Part shown: in pieces, positions 7,971-12,457 of the stretch
Layout of the letters: each line of letters starts with the position of its first letter
Position numbering within the stretch: position 1 is the first letter of the stretch
Assembly (NCBI GenBank): GCA_030849075.1
Contig: JASAOO010002888.1
Span: 1 to 12,457 of the forward strand
From: Zelonia costaricensis
Lineage: Eukaryota; Euglenozoa; Kinetoplastea; Trypanosomatida; Trypanosomatidae
Length of the DNA: 12,457 nucleotides
Reading direction: 5' to 3'
Made by a program: the position numbers and the translations under genes
Notes under the pieces: model-generated
Seen by the model: only the letters and a program-made list of their open reading frames with translations
Databases searched by the model: none
What the model was told of the DNA's origin: nothing

Positions 7971-9515
7971 TTAGGCGGCGAAGAAGACAGTTGTGATGGA
8001 CACCCCGGTCCCCACGATGCCTGCAAAGACGCCAAAGCCAACCATGAAGACCATCACACACCACTCCAACGCGGAGTTGCAGCGGGCAATGTGCTTGTAG
8101 TGCATCTGCCACCGGTAGAGCCCCGGCATGAGAAAGCACATCGTGGAGCTGCAAATGCCACCGAGCAGCGACACCACCGCGACGATACCCGGCATCAGCA
8201 GGGCAATGGCAACGCACATGGTACTCAGGGCAACGCTGACGAGCAGGTGGTCGCGCAGCGGGATGTGCTCGACGTCGTTGTGGTGCCTCTTCGCCACCAC
8301 CACGTCGTGCAGCTCCGACTCGAGACTGCCGCAGTGGTGATGGTCCGTGGTATACCCCTTGCAGCTGGCCAGCTGCCCACGGCTGTTGTCGCTGCTCGAG
8401 GTGCCGTAGCTGTGGTCCGGTGTCAGCCCGTTCAGGCAGCCGTTCTTGTGTCCATTCGCGCCCTCCGCCTGCACCAGCAGCTCGAGCTCCTCCTCTTTCT
8501 CCACCAGCCGCGTGAAATCGCGACGGCGCGGCACGTGCGTCGCCACGGAGGCGGAGCTGAAGCCGTACCACATGATGAAGACCGAGTCGCGAACAGGAAA
8601 GAGGAGAAGGACGAAGGCCAGAATGATCGGGGCGGCATACATGACGTACCCCACACGAAAAAGGCTGTCGACGTTGGGGTCGTAGTTGCTGATGATGTTG
8701 TCGCGCACGTCCACCGGGTTCGACAGGTAGCCGAAGAAGCCCACCGACGCGTGAATGAGCGCGGTGATCGTGAGGCTGATGACAGACACTTCCATCATGA
8801 CACTACGCCGCATGTCCTCAAGGCCCGCGTAGATCTGAAACACGAGGGACTGACAGTCGAAGGAGAACATGATGATGGGCATGGCGAGCAGCGGGTGCAC
8901 GCCCCACCACCAGTTCGCTGACGCGTGGCCGCTGGCAACGGCCGCCTTTGTCAGGGCAGACGGCTCCGTCGGGCCCGGCACGAAGTAGCGGAACACGATC
9001 ATCACGCAGATCAGGCTTGTGGCGGCGATGGCGAGGAACGAGGAGATGTGCAGCGCCCCGAGTGTGGGCACGCAGGAGAGCGGGAGCACAATCACCGCCC
9101 ACACAACGAGCACCGTGTGTTTTGGCGTGGTGAGCCACGGGACGTAGTAGGTCACGAGTGGCTGCATTGGTGTCACGAGATCCTCGACGACAACGAGATA
9201 GCTGATCGCAGCACCGGCGTTCAGCAGTATCAGCATCCAACGGATGAACTCCTCGGCCTTCGGGCCCAGCAACTCACGCGTGAGCTCCTCGTACGAGTTG
9301 CGGCCCAGCTTCTCCACGCCCAAGATGAGGAAGTCAATCGAAAACACCGTCAGGATCGTGACGCCGATGAGCACTATCGTTGCAGGAATGATGCCAGCGT
9401 CGGCGTAGGCGGAGGGCAGCGTGAGAATGCCGGCACCCATCGTCGTGACGGCGAGACTGAGCGCGGCGCCGAGCACGCTGCCGCTACTCAGGCGGAGGCC
9501 GCCACAGGAGACCAT
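7971..9515 (-). CDS. Amino acid transporter, AAAP (Aa_trans) family, complete, 514 aa
   Basis: Likely a secondary active amino acid permease in the plasma membrane or an intracellular membrane (AAAP family, PF01490, TC 2.A.18). The ATG at 9515 has an excellent context (A at -3, G at +4), and the stop is TAA at 7971-7973. TM1 carries GAGILTLPSAY (27-37). Probable membrane segments are 12-36, 42-66, 89-110, 134-152, 155-177, 203-228, 242-265, 287-308, 421-443, 445-468 and 482-511, eleven as usual for the family. The TM6 region WWWGVHPLLAMPIIMFSF and the loop YLSNPVDVRDNIISNY are shared with the partial paralogue at 1-983. A hydrophilic loop of about 90 residues (328-420) rich in Ser, Gly, His and acidic residues separates TM8 from TM9 and may be regulatory. 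The frame extends 24 codons upstream only to a GTG, so the alignment-supported ATG is preferred. Substrate specificity cannot be assigned. Confidence 0.95.
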   Translation of the reverse strand: MVSCGGLRLSSGSVLGAALSLAVTTMGAGILTLPSAYADAGIIPATIVLIGVTILTVFSIDFLILGVEKLGRNSYEELTRELLGPKAEEFIRWMLILLNAGAAISYLVVVEDLVTPMQPLVTYYVPWLTTPKHTVLVVWAVIVLPLSCVPTLGALHISSFLAIAATSLICVMIVFRYFVPGPTEPSALTKAAVASGHASANWWWGVHPLLAMPIIMFSFDCQSLVFQIYAGLEDMRRSVMMEVSVISLTITALIHASVGFFGYLSNPVDVRDNIISNYDPNVDSLFRVGYVMYAAPIILAFVLLLFPVRDSVFIMWYGFSSASVATHVPRRRDFTRLVEKEEELELLVQAEGANGHKNGCLNGLTPDHSYGTSSSDNSRGQLASCKGYTTDHHHCGSLESELHDVVVAKRHHNDVEHIPLRDHLLVSVALSTMCVAIALLMPGIVAVVSLLGGICSSTMCFLMPGLYRWQMHYKHIARCNSALEWCVMVFMVGFGVFAGIVGTGVSITTVFFAA

Positions 9516-9555
9516 GGTGACCGCGGCGGCGTTCAGAAGCGGCGTCGAGGACCGG

Positions 9556-9575
9556 CTGAGTAGAGAAGGCGTAGG
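9556..9575 (-). promoter_or_regulatory. Alternative proximal splice acceptor of the complete transporter
   Basis: The minus strand reads CCTACGCCTTCTCTACTCAG, a pyrimidine-rich stretch ending with the AG at 9557-9556. A spliced leader joined here leaves a 40-nt leader and omits the upstream ATG at 9589. The tract is short, so the distal acceptor at 9597 is probably the main one. Confidence 0.35.
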
Positions 9576-9583
9576 GCGTCTGC

Positions 9584-9589
9584 TCACAT
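9584..9589 (-). promoter_or_regulatory. Minimal start-stop uORF (ATG TGA) in the transporter leader
   Basis: If trans-splicing uses the AG at 9597, the first ATG of the mRNA is at 9589 and is followed at once by TGA. The main ATG is 74 nt further on, at 9515. Start-stop elements are known in other eukaryotes to stall ribosomes and reduce translation of the main frame. Its function here is inference. Confidence 0.45.
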
Positions 9590-9596
9590 GCGTTGG

Positions 9597-9623
9597 CTAC
9601 GGGTGCGCAAAAAAAAAAAAAAG
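9597..9623 (-). promoter_or_regulatory. Candidate main trans-splice acceptor of the complete transporter
   Basis: On the minus strand a run of 14 T (9609-9622) is followed by GCGCACCCGTAG, with the AG at 9598-9597 as the first AG after the tract. The resulting leader is about 81 nt. No other comparable tract lies within several hundred bases upstream. Confidence 0.55.
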
Positions 9624-10001
9624 CTCTCGTTAGAGACTTCACAGAAGGCGTGTATGCGTGGGCGGGCGGAGGCGACGGAGGGGCCGGCTCGGACGTGCGG
9701 AGTTCGGCGGGGTCAGAGGAGAGTGGAGGAAGGTCGTGCACACGGCAGCGACAGCGTCGGTGGCGTCAACGCTGCAAGCTCCCTTGACAAGACTCAAGTG
9801 CTCGCCGTCTGTGTTGCAGAAGCAGAAGGCGTGGAGTCTCTGTGTGTGTGTATGTGTGGGTGACTTGAGCCCGCGTTTGGCGGAGCGTGGCTCAGAAGGA
9901 GGGGGCGGGGGATGCAGCGGGGGGCCGTTGCGATTAGTGCAGCGCGCAGCTGAGAAAGGGAATGAGAAATCTCCCCACAAGGGAAGAGAGGGGACGGAGC
10001 A

Positions 10002-10026
10002 GGGGCGGGGGGGAGGGGGGAGGGGG
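10002..10026 (+). other. G-quadruplex motif
   Basis: G4-C-G7-A-G6-A-G5 on the plus strand, the template for the inferred transcript. The loops are single bases, which favours a stable parallel fold. Similar but looser G-rich stretches occur at 10202-10245 and 10391-10411. Confidence 0.6.
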
Positions 10027-10801
10027 AGGCGGAGCACAGACAACAATACGAGGACGGTGGAGAAAAAACGAAAAGAAAACAGCGACAAAGCAGAACGCTG
10101 AAACTCAACTTAACAAAAGGGGAAATCACCAACACACAAAAAAAGAAGAGACGAGAACAGTTGAATTAAAGCGAGGCCTGCGCGCAGCCCAAGTTCCAGA
10201 GCGGGGAGTGGGGGGGGGCGGGGGGTGAACCAGAGGGGGGGGGGCAGGGATGGACACGCGTCCGATGCTATCTTTGTTTCAACGCAGACGCGTCTGAAGG
10301 GCAGGTGTAGGAGTGGGCTGGGTCAAACCTCGTGTTCGTTAAACGTGATCACAGGAGGAGGAAGAGCAAGTGGGCGGCCGAATGTGGAGGTGGGGCGGGG
10401 GGGGGGGCGTTTGAAAGCCACGTCGTGTTAGCGAGGCGAATGGGGTGGGGGTGGGGGAGAGGACTGTAGCCGTGTGAAGCCAGTGCCGGATGCGGATGAT
10501 GCACGTGTTGTTGACACGGTATATGAGTTGTGTGAAGCTCCATGTCGGCACAGTGACCAAGGGGGCAACAGGAGTAGACGTACGAAGAAAAAAACACAAG
10601 AAGGAGGTTGCAAAGTGAAGACGCGGTCACGTTATTCGCGGCCGGAGTGGCGCGCCGCATGTCCGGTGCGCATCTTTCGTTGTTTCGCCTTTTTCCCTCA
10701 CCGGCTGTGCGAAATGTGCTAGCCGACGAGAAAGCGCTGAAGAAGAGCCAGACGCGCGGCCAGCGCACGTTGTCACGTTTTTTTATTTTCGCCACCACAC
10801 G

Positions 10802-10826
10802 CCCAGTCGCTGTCACCGCGACTGGG
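10802..10826. repeat. Perfect 9-bp hairpin with 7-nt loop, near a T15 run
   Basis: CCCAGTCGC at 10802-10810 is perfectly complementary to GCGACTGGG at 10818-10826. On the plus strand a run of 15 T (10844-10858) follows 17 nt later. On the minus strand, the inferred transcript sense, the A15 run comes first and then the hairpin. It is the strongest of several inverted repeats in this 300-bp stretch. Confidence 0.75.
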
Positions 10827-10882
10827 AAAGCGGAGACACGCTGTTTTTTTTTTTTTTTGAAGAGCGACGCCGACACTCGCGG

Positions 10883-10939
10883 CGCACCTCACTACACTTT
10901 GGCTGCTTTCTTTTGTTTAGTTTTCACCGCGGAGGTGCG
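10883..10939. repeat. 8-bp inverted repeat with 41-nt spacer
   Basis: CGCACCTC at 10883-10890 matches GAGGTGCG at 10932-10939 as a perfect inverted repeat. The intervening sequence is T-rich on the plus strand. It lies 57 bp from the 9-bp hairpin. Confidence 0.6.
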
Positions 10940-11947
10940 TTACCAAAACAGTGGCTGGAGAAGTGAGGAAAGGTGAGCTCCATGTTTCTGATTACGGGTT
11001 TGGTCCACGACATGAAAGCGCATCGTTGCCTCTGGTTCCACCCTGTCTGTAGTGCGCAACGCACTCCTCTTTCCCTCGTCAGTTTCCTGGGTGACATGAT
11101 AGCAGACCGAGGAGGCGCAGAAGCTGTTCTCGTCGCCTGCACACCAGGCGAGGGGGGGGGGGCGCGGGCCGCTCGGTGGGCGTGTCGCACAACTATGAGA
11201 AGGAGTGAGAGGAAGAGCAGAGGGCGGAGAGAGGAGAGGGTGTGAACGTGATGTGCATTGCTGCAAAGGCGTGTAAAGTGAGGAAAGGGGAAAGCGCCAA
11301 ATCGTGCGGTTCTTCTGCTTAGTTCTTTTCCCAAGCCGGCGGCTTTACGACACAATACGGAAAAAAAAAGAAGTAAAGTACAACGATTGCGTGCAGGAGC
11401 GGGGAGAGTCATCCAGAAACGCGCGAGAGAGGAGACACCGGAAAACGAGAACAATCACAAGGCAAGACACACACATACACACACAGAAAGCAAGCTTGCA
11501 CCACGGTTGGGCAGTCGGTGTGAAGCACGGAATGAGAAGGAGGCGGCGTAAATAAACAATAATGTGTGACGACCCGTCCGTGCGCGAAGAAGCACAACGC
11601 TCACTCAAACACACACACACGCACGCACGTGCAAATGTGCTGACAGAGGATCACACGTCAGTTAGCACAAGCACGCCTACATGTGAGGAGGAAAAAAACG
11701 AGTTCTGCACTCACAGTCCTTTTTTTTGTCCCTCGCCTTGAGCGCACGCCGGCGTCGTCGCGACCTCATCGACACAACACGGTAACACCACAAACTACAA
11801 AGCCGCTCACATTCACACGCGGAGACGCACCCTTACATTAGGGCACACAGACGCACAAGCCAACACACCTACACACACGCACACACATTCATACACGCTA
11901 AGATACAAGAGGGACACAAGCATAAGCGTGAGCAACACAGGCACGGG

Positions 11948-12127
11948 TCACACAACCACTTCCACAAGGGCGAGGCACACCGATGCGAACAATGGCAGCG
12001 CGCCACACGGAGATGGAGAGCGGGAAAACCACCGCAAACGTGACCATCGACTATAGGGGAGACGAAGGAAGAGGGGGGGGGGGGGGGGGTGGCGGCGGGA
12101 CAGTCGAAGCCAATGCCCTAAAGCCAT
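11948..12127 (-). CDS. Doubtful short ORF, 59 codons
   Basis: ATG at 12127, stop TGA at 11948-11950. The start MALGHWLRLSRRH is basic and could pass for a mitochondrial presequence, but the following Pro run comes from a G18 tract on the plus strand, and the length is short. It begins within the last bases of the 41-codon ORF at 12118-12243, in another frame. It is listed only because it lies downstream of a strong candidate splice acceptor; it may well be noncoding. Confidence 0.15.
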   Translation of the reverse strand: MALGHWLRLSRRHPPPPPLFLRLPYSRWSRLRWFSRSPSPCGALPLFASVCLALVEVVV

Positions 12128-12243
12128 CGGCACACAGGGGGGTGTGGCCGACAGGGACGACCAATGGGAGTAAGTGGGGACGCGGCGAGGCGCTGCAACG
12201 TGGAGGGGGGAAGAGAAGATAAGAAAGGCGGCGCGAGGTTCAT
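12118..12243 (-). CDS. Doubtful short ORF, 41 codons, first ATG after a strong splice acceptor
   Basis: ATG at 12243 lies 18 nt after the AG at 12262, stop TAG at 12118-12120. The product begins MNLAPPFLSSLPPS and shows no recognisable domain. If the acceptor is used, this would be the first frame on the RNA, acting as a small peptide gene or as a uORF. Pyrimidine-rich composition explains much of the amino acid content. Confidence 0.15.
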   Translation of the reverse strand: MNLAPPFLSSLPPSTLQRLAASPLTPIGRPCRPHPPVCRWL

Positions 12244-12261
12244 TGCGGGGGCTCGAACACG

Positions 12262-12399
12262 CTGCGCCGGCAGGAGCGAGAAGAGAACCAAAGAAGGAAA
12301 AGACGAGGAGTACGTGAAACAGGAGGCGGGAAAGAAGAAGAATTAATGGTGAGCGATCAAGCGAGGTAGACAGAGATGGAGATAGAGAGAGAGAGAGCC
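12262..12399 (-). promoter_or_regulatory. Strong candidate trans-splice acceptor without an obvious gene
   Basis: The minus strand is pyrimidine-rich from about 12400 down to CCGGCGCAG, with the AG at 12263-12262 and no AG from 12264 to 12399 (136 nt). Two further AGs follow at 12253-12252 and at 12194-12193, the latter preceded by another C/T-rich stretch ending TTGCAG. The nearest convincing gene start is 2.7 kb away and has its own acceptor, so this signal may start an unannotated RNA. Confidence 0.4.
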
Positions 12400-12457
12400 C
12401 TCACGCTGTTCTGGAGGGGGAGGGGGGCTTTCACTAGACGTTTCCCAGGTGTCAACC

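Larger units (their letters stand above)
9624..12261. other. Upstream 2.6 kb spacer; no convincing protein gene
   Basis: No frame has family-like or coding-like composition; the longest ones (175 and 176 codons on the minus strand at 10349-10876 and 10924-11454) are driven by A/T and C tracts. The 9900-10450 part is G-rich on the plus strand, 10620-11120 is more balanced and hairpin-rich, and 11600-11960 is CA-rich. On transcript sense it may be the body of an RNA starting near 12261, or the 3' UTR of a gene beyond the right edge. Confidence 0.55.

Noticed and set aside
7761..8921. 386-codon plus-strand frame
   Set aside because: It lies entirely opposite the transporter gene; its His/Arg/Val-rich product mirrors the antisense of a GC3-rich gene. 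The related plus-strand frame at 8925-9563 is rejected for the same reason.
9516..9587. 24-residue extension of the complete transporter
   Set aside because: It begins at GTG; the alignment with the paralogue and the optimal ATG context both point to 9515.
10802..10858. Bacterial-type intrinsic terminator (hairpin then T run on the plus strand)
   Set aside because: The window is eukaryotic, the T run is 17 nt away from the stem, and no plus-strand gene precedes it.
10349..10876. 175-codon minus-strand frame, and the 122-codon plus-strand frame at 10608-10976
   Set aside because: Both depend on homopolymer tracts (poly-Lys or poly-Phe) and show no domain; the plus-strand one starts at TTG.
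12230..12266. tRNA-like T-arm (GTTCGAGCC on the minus strand)
   Set aside because: The flanking five bases on each side do not pair, and no acceptor stem or anticodon arm could be found.

Overview
The window looks like nuclear DNA of a trypanosomatid protozoan, most likely Leishmania or a close relative (Leptomonas, Crithidia). The reasons are intron-free GC-rich genes all on one strand, long gene-poor spacers full of (CA)n, (GA)n and homopolymer G tracts, and long AG-free pyrimidine tracts upstream of genes on the coding strand, as expected for polycistronic transcription with trans-splicing. The genus call is inference from style and from the protein family; no database search was possible.

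Every gene I can support is on the minus strand, so the direction of transcription is from high to low coordinates. From upstream to downstream: (1) 12457-9516, about 2.9 kb without a convincing protein gene. It holds a strong candidate splice acceptor near 12262, two doubtful short ORFs, and a cluster of inverted repeats around 10.65-10.94 kb. (2) 9515-7971, a complete amino acid transporter of the AAAP (Aa_trans) family, 514 aa. (3) 7970-3589, a 4.4 kb spacer, probably a very long 3' UTR of the transporter plus the leader of the next gene. It contains microsatellites and a regular G-quadruplex motif on the RNA-sense strand. (4) 3588-2281, a 435-aa protein that I do not recognise, with a mitochondrial-type basic N-terminus. 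(5) 2280-984, a 1.3 kb spacer with a (CAA)n repeat. (6) 983-1, a second transporter cut by the left edge of the window. Its 327 visible residues align without gaps to the first transporter, at about 72% identity by hand count.

The two transporters are tandem-type paralogues with an unrelated gene between them. Patches of perfect DNA identity in otherwise diverged genes suggest gene conversion. Since trypanosomatids regulate mainly after transcription, the most informative unexplained signals are in the untranslated regions: a start-stop uORF (ATG TGA) that can be included or skipped through alternative trans-splicing, the long 3' spacer with a sense-strand G-quadruplex, cryptic processing sites, and the hairpin cluster. 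I see no clear new multi-gene system here. Several large ORFs begin at GTG in a simple ORF scan, and the starts given here were moved to the first supported ATG.
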